DNA from: JAEMQF01 sp963775015
GTDB taxonomy: Bacteria > Pseudomonadota > Gammaproteobacteria > Burkholderiales > Burkholderiaceae_C
DNA: 64,000 nt
Direction: 5' to 3'
NCBI GenBank assembly: GCA_963775015.1
Contig: CAVZHI010000004.1
Span: 62,001-126,000, forward strand
Part shown: positions 9,700 to 19,798 of the stretch, one piece after another
Position numbering within the stretch: the stretch's first letter is position 1
How the letters are laid out: every line of letters begins with the position of its first letter
Notes under the pieces: model-generated
What the model saw: the letters and a program-made list of their open reading frames with translations, nothing else
Told to the model about the DNA's origin: nothing
Databases searched by the model: none
Program-made: the position numbers and the translations under genes

Positions 9700-9710
9700 G
9701 GCAACAGGCC

Positions 9711-10459
9711 ATGGCGGACGACATCATCCTCAAGACCATCGGTCTGACGAAAGAATTCAAGGGCTTCGCCGCGGTGCAGGACGTGAGCCTGAACGTCAAG
9801 CGCGGCACGATCCACGCGCTGATCGGCCCCAACGGCGCCGGCAAGACGACCGTCTTCAACCTGTTGACGAAGTTCCTGCAGCCCACGAAGGGAACGATCC
9901 ACTTCAACGGCACCGACATCTCGGCCGAGCAGCCGGCACAGATCGCCCGGCGCGGCGTGATCCGCTCGTTCCAGATCTCCGCCACGTTCGGCCACATGAG
10001 CGCGCTGGAGAACGTGCGCGTGGCGCTGCAGCGCAAGCTCGGTACGTCGTTCCACTTCTGGCGTTCAGCGCGCAGCCTGAACCAGCTGAACGACGCGGCG
10101 ATGGCCCTGCTCGAATCCGTCGACCTGGGCGAATACGCACGCACGCTGGCGGTGGAGCTGCCCTACGGCCGCAAACGCGCGCTCGAAATCGCGACGACGC
10201 TGGCGCTCGACCCGGAGCTGATGCTGCTCGACGAACCGACGCAGGGCATGGGCCACGAAGACGTCGCCCGAGTTGCCGAGCTGATCCGCAAGGTCGCGGC
10301 GAACCGCACCGTGCTGATGGTGGAGCACAACCTGTCGGTGGTCGAAAAGCTCAGCGACGTGATCACGGTGTTGCAGCGCGGCCAGATCCTCGCCGAAGGG
10401 CCTTACGCCGTCGTGTCGCAAGACCCACGCGTGCTCGAAGCTTACGTGGGGGTGGAGGC

Positions 10460-10463
<4 letters not shown>
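9711..10463 (+). CDS. Liv-type ABC transporter ATP-binding protein (LivG-like)
   Basis: A 250-residue ABC ATPase of the branched-chain amino acid type. It has a canonical Walker A (GPNGAGKTT, about residue 42), the LivG-type signature ELPYGRKRALEIA, Walker B LMLLDEPTQGMG and the switch His in VEHN. It energises the two permeases encoded downstream. Start at ATG 9711, 11 bases after the acyl-CoA synthetase stop. The stop overlaps the next ATPase gene by 4 bases. Confidence 0.92.
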
Positions 10464-11164
<701 letters not shown>

Positions 11165-11213
11165 CCCCCGCAATCCTCCCCCTTCCACGAACCCCACCCC
11201 CCAGGAGACATGC

Positions 11214-12419
<1,206 letters not shown>

Positions 12420-12438
12420 TTTACGCTGGGGCGCGGGC

Positions 12439-13323
12439 ATGGAAATCTTCGGCATCACGACGCAGGCGCTGTTCGGGCAACTGCTGATCGGGCTCATCAA
12501 CGGCTCGTTCTACGCCGTGCTGAGCCTGGGGCTGGCCGTCATCTTCGGTCTGCTCAACATCATCAACTTCGCACACGGCGCGCTGTACATGATCGGTGCG
12601 TTCGTGGCCCTGCTCGGGCTCGAACACTTCGGCATGAACTACTGGGTCGCGCTGCTCGTCGCACCGTTGGTGGTCGGGCTGCTCGGCGTGCTGATCGAGC
12701 GCACCATGCTCAAGCACCTGTACCAGCTCGACCATCTGTACGGCCTGCTGCTGACCTTCGGGCTGGCGCTGATCGGCGAGGGCGTGTTCCGCTACTTCTT
12801 CGGCGTGTCGGGTGCCTCGTATGCGCCGCCCGAGAGCCTGCAAGGCGGCGTGAATCTGGGCTTCGTGTTCTTGCCGCTGTACCGCGGCTGGGTCGTGGTC
12901 GCTGCACTGAGCGTCTGCTTCGTCACCTGGTACGTGATCGAGCGCACGCCGCTCGGCGCGACCTTGCGCGCGGCCACCGAGAAGCCGCAATTGGTGCAGG
13001 CGCTGGGCATCAACGTGCCGCTGCTGGTGACCTTGACCTACGGCGCCGGCGTTGCGCTCGCCGCCTTCGCCGGCGTGTTGGCCGCGCCGATTCAGCAAGT
13101 GAATCCGGTCATGGGGTCGAACCTGATCATCGTCGTGTTCGCAGTGGTCGTGATCGGCGGCATGGGCTCCATCGCCGGCTCGATCATCACCGGCCTCGGC
13201 CTCGGCCTGATCGAGGGCCTGACGAAGGTGGTTTATCCCGAGGCGTCGGCGGTCGTGATCTTCGTCATCATGATCGTCGTGCTGCTGGTGCGACCTGCCG
13301 GCCTGTTCGGCAAGCAGGCCTGA
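12439..13323 (+). CDS. Liv-type ABC transporter permease (LivH-like)
   Basis: A 294-residue inner-membrane permease with about eight transmembrane segments. It contains the family motifs LINGSFYAVLSLGLAVIFG near the N-terminus, NFAHGALYMIGA, and GGMGSIAGSIITGLGLGLIEG near the C-terminus, the latter including the ATPase-coupling loop. It is the first of two permease genes of the importer, 19 bases after the binding-protein gene. Confidence 0.92.
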   Translation: MEIFGITTQALFGQLLIGLINGSFYAVLSLGLAVIFGLLNIINFAHGALYMIGAFVALLGLEHFGMNYWVALLVAPLVVGLLGVLIERTMLKHLYQLDHLYGLLLTFGLALIGEGVFRYFFGVSGASYAPPESLQGGVNLGFVFLPLYRGWVVVAALSVCFVTWYVIERTPLGATLRAATEKPQLVQALGINVPLLVTLTYGAGVALAAFAGVLAAPIQQVNPVMGSNLIIVVFAVVVIGGMGSIAGSIITGLGLGLIEGLTKVVYPEASAVVIFVIMIVVLLVRPAGLFGKQA

Positions 13324-13346
13324 ACTTGCAACCCCTGGAAAAGAGA

Positions 13347-14330
13347 ATGACCGCCGTCACCTTGTCTCCCGATTCGAAAGCGTCGCGCCGGGCGCTGAGC
13401 TACGCCGCGCTGATCGCAGTCGGCATGGTGCTCCCCTTCATCGTTTACCCGACGTTCCTGATGAAGGTGCTGTGTTTCGCGCTGTTCGCGTGTGCCTTCA
13501 ATCTCCTGCTCGGCTTTGCCGGCCTGTTGTCGTTCGGCCATGCGGCTTTCTTCGGCGGCGCGGCCTACGTGTGTGCGGGCTTGAGCAAGAACTACGGGCT
13601 GACGCCCGAGCTCGCCATCCTGGCCGGGGGCGGCGTGGCGGCGGGGCTGGGCGCGGTGTTCGGCGTGCTGTCGATCCGGCGCTCGGGAATTTACCTGACG
13701 ATGATCACGCTCGCGCTCGCGCAACTCGTGTTCTTTCTTGCCGTGCAGTTGCCCTTCACCGGCGGCGAAGACGGGCTGCAGGGCGTGCCGCGCGGCAAGC
13801 TGTTCGGGCTTATCGACCTGGGCGACAACCTGGCGATGTACTTCTTCGTCTTCGCGGTGTTTTGCGCCGGCTTCTGGCTCATCCATCGAACCATCCATTC
13901 GCCGTTCGGCCAGGTGCTCAAGGCGATCCGCGAAAACGAAGCGCGCGCCATTTCGCTCGGCTACGACGTGGCGCGCTACAAGCTGCTCGCGTTCGTGCTG
14001 TCGGCGTTTCTCGCCGGCGTCGCCGGGGGCATGAAGTCGCTGGTATTCCAGCTCGCCTCGCTGACCGACGTGCACTGGCACATGTCGGGCGAAGTCGTGC
14101 TGATGACGCTGCTCGGCGGCCTGGGAACGCTGTTCGGGCCGGCGGTGGGCGCGCTTGTCATCGTGACGCTGGAGAACGAATTGGCCGACAAGGTCGGGCC
14201 CTGGGTCACCGTGATCATGGGCGCGATCTTCGTCGTCTGCGTGCTCGCGTTCCGCCGTGGCTTGGTGGGCGAACTGCTCGCAAAACTGGGCCCACTCGGC
14301 GGCAACAAGCCGCCGCAATCAGGCCATTGA
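13347..14330 (+). CDS. Liv-type ABC transporter permease (LivM-like)
   Basis: A 327-residue inner-membrane permease, the partner of the LivH-like protein. Recognisable are FNLLLGFAGLLSFGHAAFFG in the N-terminal half, the cytoplasmic loop GQVLKAIRENEARAISLGYD that contacts the ATPase, and the GGLGTLFGPAVGAL motif. An ATG at 13347 with a GGAAAAGAG site upstream was chosen over the TTG at 13326. It ends the operon, and the next gene is on the opposite strand. Confidence 0.92.
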   Translation: MTAVTLSPDSKASRRALSYAALIAVGMVLPFIVYPTFLMKVLCFALFACAFNLLLGFAGLLSFGHAAFFGGAAYVCAGLSKNYGLTPELAILAGGGVAAGLGAVFGVLSIRRSGIYLTMITLALAQLVFFLAVQLPFTGGEDGLQGVPRGKLFGLIDLGDNLAMYFFVFAVFCAGFWLIHRTIHSPFGQVLKAIRENEARAISLGYDVARYKLLAFVLSAFLAGVAGGMKSLVFQLASLTDVHWHMSGEVVLMTLLGGLGTLFGPAVGALVIVTLENELADKVGPWVTVIMGAIFVVCVLAFRRGLVGELLAKLGPLGGNKPPQSGH

Positions 14331-14347
14331 GCGCGGCGCACGCGGAG

Positions 14348-14587
14348 TCAGGCTCGCGGCGCCGCCAGCCACAAGGTGATTGCGGCGGCGGCGCTGATCA
14401 GCGCCCACCAGATCAGGAACGCAAGGGTGTAGACCGCTTGCCGGCTGAGTTCAATCGTTTCGCCGCCCAACCCGTGCAGAGCGGCAGGGTCGACGAAGGC
14501 GAAGAGCAGCATTTCGGCGACGCCAGCCATGACGAACGCGGGCCACAGCACCGTCGTCGCACGCACCACCAAGCGGGTCACTGCCAT
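14348..14587 (-). CDS. Small two-helix membrane protein at the end of the cco cluster
   Basis: A 79-residue protein with two hydrophobic segments (about residues 10-30 and 50-73) separated by a short loop. No family was recognised with confidence. It begins just after the stop of the FixH-like gene, so it is probably the last gene of the cbb3 assembly operon. Residue and codon use are like the neighbours. A role in cbb3 assembly or copper handling is only an inference from position. Confidence 0.55.
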   Translation of the reverse strand: MAVTRLVVRATTVLWPAFVMAGVAEMLLFAFVDPAALHGLGGETIELSRQAVYTLAFLIWWALISAAAAITLWLAAPRA

Positions 14588-14588
14588 G

Positions 14589-14831
14589 TCAGGGCCTGCG
14601 CCCGCCGGTGGCGGCATGGTTGCGCGCCTGAATCGCCGGCGTCTGCGGCGCGGCGGCCTGCGGCTCGATGCGCAGTACCGGGTCGGCGCCGTGCACGGCG
14701 ATGCCTGCCGTCACGAGCCCTGCGACCACCACCGCTGCCGGCCCAGCGAGCGCAAACCACACCATGCCCACGCGCCACCACGGCAGACGTGGCCCGGGCT
14801 CTTGGCACAGAGAGGAGTCGGGTGGCTGCAT
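14589..14831 (-). CDS. Short FixH/CcoH-like membrane protein
   Basis: An 80-residue protein with one strong transmembrane segment (MVWFALAGPAAVVVAGLVTA, about residues 22-42) and an extracytoplasmic tail. Its position directly after ccoG is where ccoH/fixH is found in many cbb3 clusters. WWRVGMVWFALAGPA resembles the N-terminal part of FixH-like proteins, but the protein is only about half the usual length, so it may be a shortened version. AAGGAGAA precedes the ATG at 14831. Confidence 0.55.
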   Translation of the reverse strand: MQPPDSSLCQEPGPRLPWWRVGMVWFALAGPAAVVVAGLVTAGIAVHGADPVLRIEPQAAAPQTPAIQARNHAATGGRRP

Positions 14832-14868
14832 CGGGTTCTCCTTGAAAGTGAAAGCGCACCTTGAGCGT

Positions 14869-16299
14869 TCAGCGCGGCACGACAAAAGTCGACTTTTCGA
14901 CCACCGTCGCGCCGCTGCCGATGGCCGTGATCGTGAAGCGCACCGGGCGCGCGCCGGCGCCGGCCGCGGCGGCGGCCTGCGGCCCCACGCGCAGGGCCAC
15001 GGGCATCCAGCGCGACTGCGCGGCGCCGACCTCGATTTCATCGCCGGAGGCCAGGCTCGCGCCCGACAGGCCGTCGACAACCACGCGGTAGCGCTGCGCC
15101 GATTCGGTGGCGTTCATGATTTGCAGCCGGTAGCTGTTTTCGACGAAGCCTTCGTCGACGAGGCGCGCCAGTGCGGCCCGGTCGCGCACGACGTCGACCT
15201 TGAATGGCGTGCGCAGTCGCAGACTTACCGCCAGGCCGGCGGCGATGAAGAGCAAGAGCGTCGCGTAGATCAGCACCCGCGGCCGGGCGGCGCGGCGCCA
15301 CATCTGCGCCTGGCTCCAGGCGCCGGCGATGCCGTTTTGCGTGGCGTAGCGGATCAGTCCGCGTGGCGACCCCATCTTCTCCATCACACTGTCGCAGGCG
15401 TCGATGCACGCGGCGCAGCCGATGCATTCGTATTGCAGCCCCTCTCTGATGTCGATGCCGGTCGGGCACACCTGCACGCACAGCGTGCAATCGATGCAAT
15501 CGCCTTTGCCGACCGATCGGGCGTCGACGTGGCGGGCTCGCGAACCGCGCGGCTCGCCGCGCACCGCGTCGTAGCCGATGATGAGCGTGTCGCGGTCGAA
15601 CATCGCGCTCTGGAAGCGCGCATACGGGCACATGTGTTTGCAGACCTGCTCGCGCATGAAGCCGGCGTTGCCCCAGGTGGCCAACGCGTAGAAGCAGACC
15701 CAGAACCACTCCCAAGGGCCGAAGTCGAGCGTGAACGACTCGGCCCACAACTGCTGGATCGGCGTGAAGTAGCCGACGAAGGTGAAGCCGGTCCACAGCG
15801 CGAGCACGATCCAGGTACCGTGTTTGCCGCCCTTGCGCCAGAGCTTCTCGACGCTCCACGGCGCGGCGTCGAGTTTCTGGCGGCGCACGCGGTCGCCCTC
15901 GAACCAGCGTTCGATCGCCATGAAGACTTCGGTGTAGACGGTTTGCGGGCAGGCGTAGCCGCACCAGAGGCGCCCGGCGACTGCGGTGAAGAGGAACAGG
16001 CTGTACGCCGCGAGCAAGAGCAGGCCGGTCAGGTAGATGAAGTCCTGCGGGTAGAGCACGAGCGGGCCGATGTAGAAGCGGCGTGCTGCCAGGTCGAACA
16101 GCAGTGCCTGACGGCCGTTCCATGGCAGCCAGGGCAACCCGTAGAACACGAGTTGCGTCGCGATGACGATCGACCAGCGCCAGTACGCAAAGCGCCCGGA
16201 CACGGCGCGCGGGTAGAGCTTGGCGCTCTTCTCGTAGAGCCAGACGGTTGTTTCCGCGACCGCGCCGGTGGCCGGCGCGATCGGGATCACCCGGCTCAC
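14869..16299 (-). CDS. ccoG: cbb3 oxidase assembly iron-sulfur protein CcoG (FixG/RdxA)
   Basis: A 476-residue membrane-bound ferredoxin-like protein known to act as a cupric reductase in cbb3 oxidase assembly. Several transmembrane helices lie in the first 250 residues, with the Cys motifs CGYACPQTVYTEVF and CKHMCPYARFQ. Two [4Fe-4S] motifs follow (CIDCTLCVQVCPTGIDIR and CIGCAACIDACD), and an Ig-like FixG C-terminal domain closes the protein. A GTG start at 16299, overlapping the ccoP stop (GTGA), gives the expected family length; the frame stays open to 16530 but the extra sequence is unlike the family. Confidence 0.92.
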   Translation of the reverse strand: MSRVIPIAPATGAVAETTVWLYEKSAKLYPRAVSGRFAYWRWSIVIATQLVFYGLPWLPWNGRQALLFDLAARRFYIGPLVLYPQDFIYLTGLLLLAAYSLFLFTAVAGRLWCGYACPQTVYTEVFMAIERWFEGDRVRRQKLDAAPWSVEKLWRKGGKHGTWIVLALWTGFTFVGYFTPIQQLWAESFTLDFGPWEWFWVCFYALATWGNAGFMREQVCKHMCPYARFQSAMFDRDTLIIGYDAVRGEPRGSRARHVDARSVGKGDCIDCTLCVQVCPTGIDIREGLQYECIGCAACIDACDSVMEKMGSPRGLIRYATQNGIAGAWSQAQMWRRAARPRVLIYATLLLFIAAGLAVSLRLRTPFKVDVVRDRAALARLVDEGFVENSYRLQIMNATESAQRYRVVVDGLSGASLASGDEIEVGAAQSRWMPVALRVGPQAAAAAGAGARPVRFTITAIGSGATVVEKSTFVVPR

Positions 16300-17225
16300 T
16301 GCGCCGCCTTCGGCGCCGACCTCGACAGTTGCCACACGTAGGCCGCCAGCACGTGGATCTGCGCAGCGCTCAGGCGCTCGGCGTGCGCTGGCATGACGTT
16401 GGTCTTGCCCTGCGTGATCATCGCCACCACCGCCTGTTCTCCCCAACCGTGCAGCCACACCTTGTCGGTCAGGTTCGGCGCGCCGAGAAGCGGGTTGCCT
16501 TCGCCCTTCATGCCGTGGCACGCCGCGCAAGCGGCAAACTTGTCGCGCCCGAGTTGCGCGGCGATGTTGTTGTGCGCGCTGCCGGACAGGCTGAGCACAT
16601 GGTTCGCGAGGTTGCGCACATCATCGGATGTGCCGACTGCGGCGGCCATCGGCGGCATCATGCCTTGCCGCCCGTTGGCGATGGTTTCGGCAATTTTCTC
16701 GGGAGTTCCGCCCCACAGCCAGTCGGCGTCGGCGAGGTTCGGAAAGCCCTTGCTGCCGCGTGCATCGGACCCGTGACAGGTCGCGCAGTGGTTGACGAAC
16801 AGCCGCTCGCCGACGCCCATGGCTTGCGCATCGGCCGCGAGCTGCTCGGGCGTGAGCGCCGCGAGCCGCGCATAGAGTGGCGCGGCCGCCTTCGCTGCGG
16901 CGTCGCGCTCGTCGCTGTGCTGGCCCACGCTCGTCCAACCGAGCGATCCCGAGGCGCTGCCCAGGCCCGGGTACAACCACAGGTAGCCGAACGAAAACAG
17001 CACCGTGATGACGAACAACCACATCCACCAGCGCGGCAGCGGGTTGTTCAGCTCCGTCAGGTCGACGTCCCAGGTATGACCTGTCGTTTCTTCGGGCGTG
17101 CCGTCGGGGCGCATCACGACCTTGCGCCGCGCCGCGAAGATCAGCAATGCCAGGCACGCGATGAGGCCGAGCAAAGTGGCTGCGGCGATGTAGATCGACC
17201 AGCCGGAGGAAATGAAGTCACTCAT
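16296..17225 (-). CDS. ccoP: cbb3-type cytochrome oxidase subunit III, dihaem cytochrome c
   Basis: A 309-residue membrane-anchored dihaem cytochrome c that feeds electrons to CcoN/CcoO. Two N-terminal transmembrane segments (about residues 9-30 and 66-86) flank the conserved HTWDVDLTELNNPLPRWW. Two c-haem motifs are CATCH and CAACH, with distal Met candidates in MMPPM and NVMPAH. The ATG lies within the end of the extended ccoQ frame (8-base overlap), and the stop overlaps the ccoG GTG start. Confidence 0.95.
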   Translation of the reverse strand: MSDFISSGWSIYIAAATLLGLIACLALLIFAARRKVVMRPDGTPEETTGHTWDVDLTELNNPLPRWWMWLFVITVLFSFGYLWLYPGLGSASGSLGWTSVGQHSDERDAAAKAAAPLYARLAALTPEQLAADAQAMGVGERLFVNHCATCHGSDARGSKGFPNLADADWLWGGTPEKIAETIANGRQGMMPPMAAAVGTSDDVRNLANHVLSLSGSAHNNIAAQLGRDKFAACAACHGMKGEGNPLLGAPNLTDKVWLHGWGEQAVVAMITQGKTNVMPAHAERLSAAQIHVLAAYVWQLSRSAPKAAQ

Positions 17226-17517
17226 GGCGCGTTGTTCCGGTGTGTGCCGGTTGACTCCAGCGTGTCGCCATATTCAACCGTCCGTCGTCCCGGCGAAAGC
17301 CGGGATCCACCGCTGAGCAAAGGGGTTCCGCGTGCCGTGGATCCCGGCTTTCGCCGGGATGACGAGAACGGGGAGATTCCGGTTCGTCGGCAAACGGCAA
17401 GGCAGCAGCGTCGGCGTAGCGCTCGCGGTTCGAGGCGCGCCAGACGCGAACGACGATGCCGATGAACACAACGAAGGCGAGCACGGTGACGATGCTGCGG
17501 ATCAGGTTCAGGTCCAT
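17218..17517 (-). CDS. ccoQ: cbb3 oxidase subunit CcoQ with C-terminus extended by a REP-like palindrome
   Basis: A 99-residue frame. The first 50 or so residues are a normal CcoQ/FixQ: a transmembrane helix (IRSIVTVLAFVVFIGIVV) followed by a short charged tail. Known CcoQ proteins usually stop around 50-60 residues. Here the frame continues through an 82-base palindromic element at 17283-17364, giving a foreign-looking Arg/Pro-rich tail (RHPGESRDPR and PGFRRDDG), and then about 20 more residues to a stop just before ccoP. The element has probably removed the original stop. Function of the helix is likely kept. Confidence 0.85.
   Translation of the reverse strand: MDLNLIRSIVTVLAFVVFIGIVVRVWRASNRERYADAAALPFADEPESPRSRHPGESRDPRHAEPLCSAVDPGFRRDDGRLNMATRWSQPAHTGTTRHE
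17283..17364. repeat. REP-like palindromic element within the ccoQ coding sequence
   Basis: Two 28-base arms (17283-17310 and 17337-17364) are inverted copies differing at one base, separated by a 26-base loop. The core is CCCGGCGAAAGCCGGGATCC. Elements with this core, translating to PAKAGI or WIPAFAG in other frames, are dispersed repeats in many proteobacterial genomes. Only this copy was seen in the window. It sits between ccoQ and ccoP and is in frame in ccoQ. In RNA it would form a very stable hairpin that could affect the ratio of CcoQ to CcoP or mRNA stability. Confidence 0.85.
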
Positions 17518-17530
17518 GCGCGGCTCCTGC

Positions 17531-18151
17531 TCACTTCACTGCGGTGCCGAGCACTTGCAGGTACGCGACCAGCGCGTCGAGTTCGGTCCTGCCTGCGGTG
17601 TCGGCGCCGGCTTGGGCGATTTCTTCGTCGCTGTAGGGAACGCCGACGCGGCGCAGCGCGGTCATGCGCCGTGCCATCTGATCGCTCGCCAGCGGCGCGC
17701 GCTCGAGCCACGGATACGCCGGCATGTTCGATTCGGGAACCAGGTCGCGCGGCGCCACCAGGTGCAGGCGCTGCCACTCGTCGCTGTACTTGCCGCCGAC
17801 GCGGTGCAGGTCCGGCCCGGTGCGCTTGCTGCCCCACTGGAACGGGTGGTCGTAGACGAACTCGCCGGCGCGCGAGTAGGTGCCGTAGCGCAGCGTCTCG
17901 GCGAGCAGCGGCCGGATCATCTGCGAATGGCAGTTGTAGCAACCTTCGCGCAAATAGACATCGCGCCCTGCGAGCTGCAGCGCGGTGTAGGGTTTGACGC
18001 CGGGCGCGGCTTGGGTTGTCGAGCGCTGAAAGTAGAGCGGCACGATCTCGACCAGGCCGCCCACGGCGACGACGGCCAGGATCAACACGATCATCAGCAG
18101 GTTGCTGGTTTCGATCCGCTCGTGGCCGGTGGGTCGGGTGGCTTTGCTCAT
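17531..18151 (-). CDS. ccoO: cbb3-type cytochrome oxidase subunit II, monohaem cytochrome c
   Basis: A 206-residue membrane-anchored cytochrome c. One N-terminal transmembrane helix (MIVLILAVVAVGGLVEIVPL) is followed by the conserved GRDVYLREGCYNCHSQMIRP, with the c-haem motif CYNCH, and the distal Met region PESNMPAYPWL. The WGSKRTGPDLHRVGGKYSD segment is diagnostic of CcoO/FixO. It lies 16 bases downstream of ccoN and 13 bases before ccoQ, in the usual ccoNOQP order. Confidence 0.95.
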   Translation of the reverse strand: MSKATRPTGHERIETSNLLMIVLILAVVAVGGLVEIVPLYFQRSTTQAAPGVKPYTALQLAGRDVYLREGCYNCHSQMIRPLLAETLRYGTYSRAGEFVYDHPFQWGSKRTGPDLHRVGGKYSDEWQRLHLVAPRDLVPESNMPAYPWLERAPLASDQMARRMTALRRVGVPYSDEEIAQAGADTAGRTELDALVAYLQVLGTAVK

Positions 18152-18167
18152 CGGCTGCCCTCGCGAT

Positions 18168-19610
18168 TCAAGCGCGCGCCGCGGCCAGCGTCACCGGCAC
18201 CGCGATCGGCGCGATGCGCCCGCCGCGCGCCGTCATCACGACGTTCCACGCCATGATGAACATGCCGCCGAGATAGAGCAGGCCGCCGAGAAAGCGGATG
18301 AAGTAGAACGGCCAGGTCGCCTTGACGCTTTCGACGAAGCTGTAGACGAGCGTGCCGTCGGAGTTCACGGCGCGCCACATCAGGCCCTGCATCACGCCGG
18401 CGATCCACATCGCGGCGATGTAGAGCACGATGCCCAGCGTCGAGACCCAGAAGTGCAGTTCGATCGCGCGCACGCTGTGCATCTGCGTGCGCCCCACCAT
18501 GCGCGGAATCAGGTGGTACAGGCACCCCATCGAGACCAGGCCGACCCAGCCGAGCGCGCCGCTGTGCACATGGCCGACCGTCCAGTCGGTGTAGTGGCTG
18601 AGCGCGTTGACGGTCTTGATCGACATCATCGGCCCCTCGAACGTGCTCATGCCGTAGAACGACAGCGAGACAATGAGGAACTTCAGGATCGGATCGTCGC
18701 GCAGCTTGTGCCACGCTCCGGAGAGCGTCATCATGCCGTTGATCATTCCGCCCCAGCTCGGCGCGAGCAGCACGAGCGAGAACAGCATGCCGATCGACTG
18801 CGCCCAGTCGGGCAGGGCGGTGTAGTGCAAGTGGTGCGGCCCGGCCCACATGTAGGTGAAGATCAGCGCCCAGAAGTGCACGATCGACAAGCGGTAGCTG
18901 TACACCGGGCGCTGCGCCTGCTTCGGGATGTAGTAGTACATCATTCCGAGAAATCCCGCGGTGAGGAAGAAGCCCACCGCGTTGTGCCCGTACCACCACT
19001 GCACCATCGCGTCCTGCACGCCGGCGTAGGCCGAATAGCTCTTCATCCAGCCGGCGGGAATCGCCGCGCTGTTGACGATGTGCAGCAGCGCCACGGTCAG
19101 GATGAACGAACCGAAGAACCAGTTCGCCACATAGATGTGGCGCACCTTGCGAATGCCGATCGTGCCGAAGAAGACGATCGCGTAGGACACCCAGACCACC
19201 GCGATCAGGATGTCGATCGGCCATTCGAGTTCGGCGTATTCCTTGCCCTGCGTGTAGCCGAGCGGCAGCGAAATCGCCGCAGCGACGATCACCGTCTGCC
19301 AGCCCCAGAACACGAATTCGGCGAGCTTGGGCGCAAAGAGCGGCACCTGGCAGGTGCGCTGCACGACGTGAAAGCTCGTCGCGAACAGCGTGCAGCCGCC
19401 GAACGCGAAGATCACCGCGTTCGTGTGCAGGGGCCTCAGTCTGCCGTAGCTGAACCAGGGAACGCCGAAGTTCAGTTCAGGCCAGGTGAGCTGCGCGGCG
19501 ATGACCACGCCGACGAGCATGCCGACGATGCCCCAGAGCACGGCAGCGTAGGCAAAAAGCCTGACCGTGTGGTCGTGAAAAACCTCGGGAGGTTGGGGAT
19601 CGGACGGCAT
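18168..19610 (-). CDS. ccoN: cbb3-type cytochrome oxidase catalytic subunit I
   Basis: A 480-residue haem-copper oxidase subunit with about 12 transmembrane helices; it reduces oxygen at a high-spin haem/CuB centre and pumps protons. Visible motifs include LRPLHTNAVIFAFGG (low-spin haem His), WWYGHNAVGFFLTAGFLGMMYY (CuB His and the Tyr of the family), GPHHLHYTALPDW and DWTVGHVHSGALGWVG. The ATG at 19610 has no Shine-Dalgarno sequence but lies just downstream of a perfect FNR box. Confidence 0.96.
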   Translation of the reverse strand: MPSDPQPPEVFHDHTVRLFAYAAVLWGIVGMLVGVVIAAQLTWPELNFGVPWFSYGRLRPLHTNAVIFAFGGCTLFATSFHVVQRTCQVPLFAPKLAEFVFWGWQTVIVAAAISLPLGYTQGKEYAELEWPIDILIAVVWVSYAIVFFGTIGIRKVRHIYVANWFFGSFILTVALLHIVNSAAIPAGWMKSYSAYAGVQDAMVQWWYGHNAVGFFLTAGFLGMMYYYIPKQAQRPVYSYRLSIVHFWALIFTYMWAGPHHLHYTALPDWAQSIGMLFSLVLLAPSWGGMINGMMTLSGAWHKLRDDPILKFLIVSLSFYGMSTFEGPMMSIKTVNALSHYTDWTVGHVHSGALGWVGLVSMGCLYHLIPRMVGRTQMHSVRAIELHFWVSTLGIVLYIAAMWIAGVMQGLMWRAVNSDGTLVYSFVESVKATWPFYFIRFLGGLLYLGGMFIMAWNVVMTARGGRIAPIAVPVTLAAARA

Positions 19611-19617
19611 GGCGGCG

Positions 19618-19623
19618 ATTGTT
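19618..19623 (-). promoter_or_regulatory. Candidate -10 element of the ccoN promoter
   Basis: On the minus strand the hexamer AACAAT (4 of 6 matches to TATAAT) spans 19623-19618. It is placed 23 bases from the end of the FNR box, as expected for a class II FNR promoter. The implied transcription start is about position 19611, one base before the ccoN ATG. This is read from spacing alone. Confidence 0.4.
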
Positions 19624-19633
19624 CAAGGCCGGC

Positions 19634-19786
19634 TCAGCCGCCGCTTTGATCAAGATCAAGCAGAACGCGCTCGCCCTCTGCATCAAGGTCTTCGAACTGG
19701 CCACGATGCAACGCCCAGGCGAAAACGCCGAGCACGCCGAACATCGCCAGCACTGACAGCGGGATCAGGAGATAGAGGATGTCCAT
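19634..19786 (-). CDS. ccoS: cbb3 oxidase maturation protein CcoS
   Basis: A 50-residue protein starting MDILYLLIPLSVLAMFGVLG, with one N-terminal transmembrane helix, then FAWALHRGQFEDLD, the hallmark of CcoS/FixS, and an acidic tail. CcoS is needed to insert cofactors into the oxidase. It follows ccoI by 12 bases and so forms a ccoIS unit. Its last codons contain the FNR box that serves ccoN, so regulation of ccoN is embedded in the ccoS coding sequence. Confidence 0.93.
   Translation of the reverse strand: MDILYLLIPLSVLAMFGVLGVFAWALHRGQFEDLDAEGERVLLDLDQSGG
19646..19659 (-). promoter_or_regulatory. Perfect FNR/ANR box upstream of ccoNOQP
   Basis: The 14-base site TTGATCAAGATCAA matches the FNR/ANR consensus TTGAT-N4-ATCAA exactly. 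Its centre is 42.5 bases upstream of the first base of ccoN. In a class II promoter (box at -41.5) transcription would start one base before the ATG. FNR or ANR control of cbb3 oxidase genes is well established in proteobacteria. The site overlaps the 3' end of ccoS. Confidence 0.85.
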
Positions 19787-19798
19787 CGGTTCACCCCG

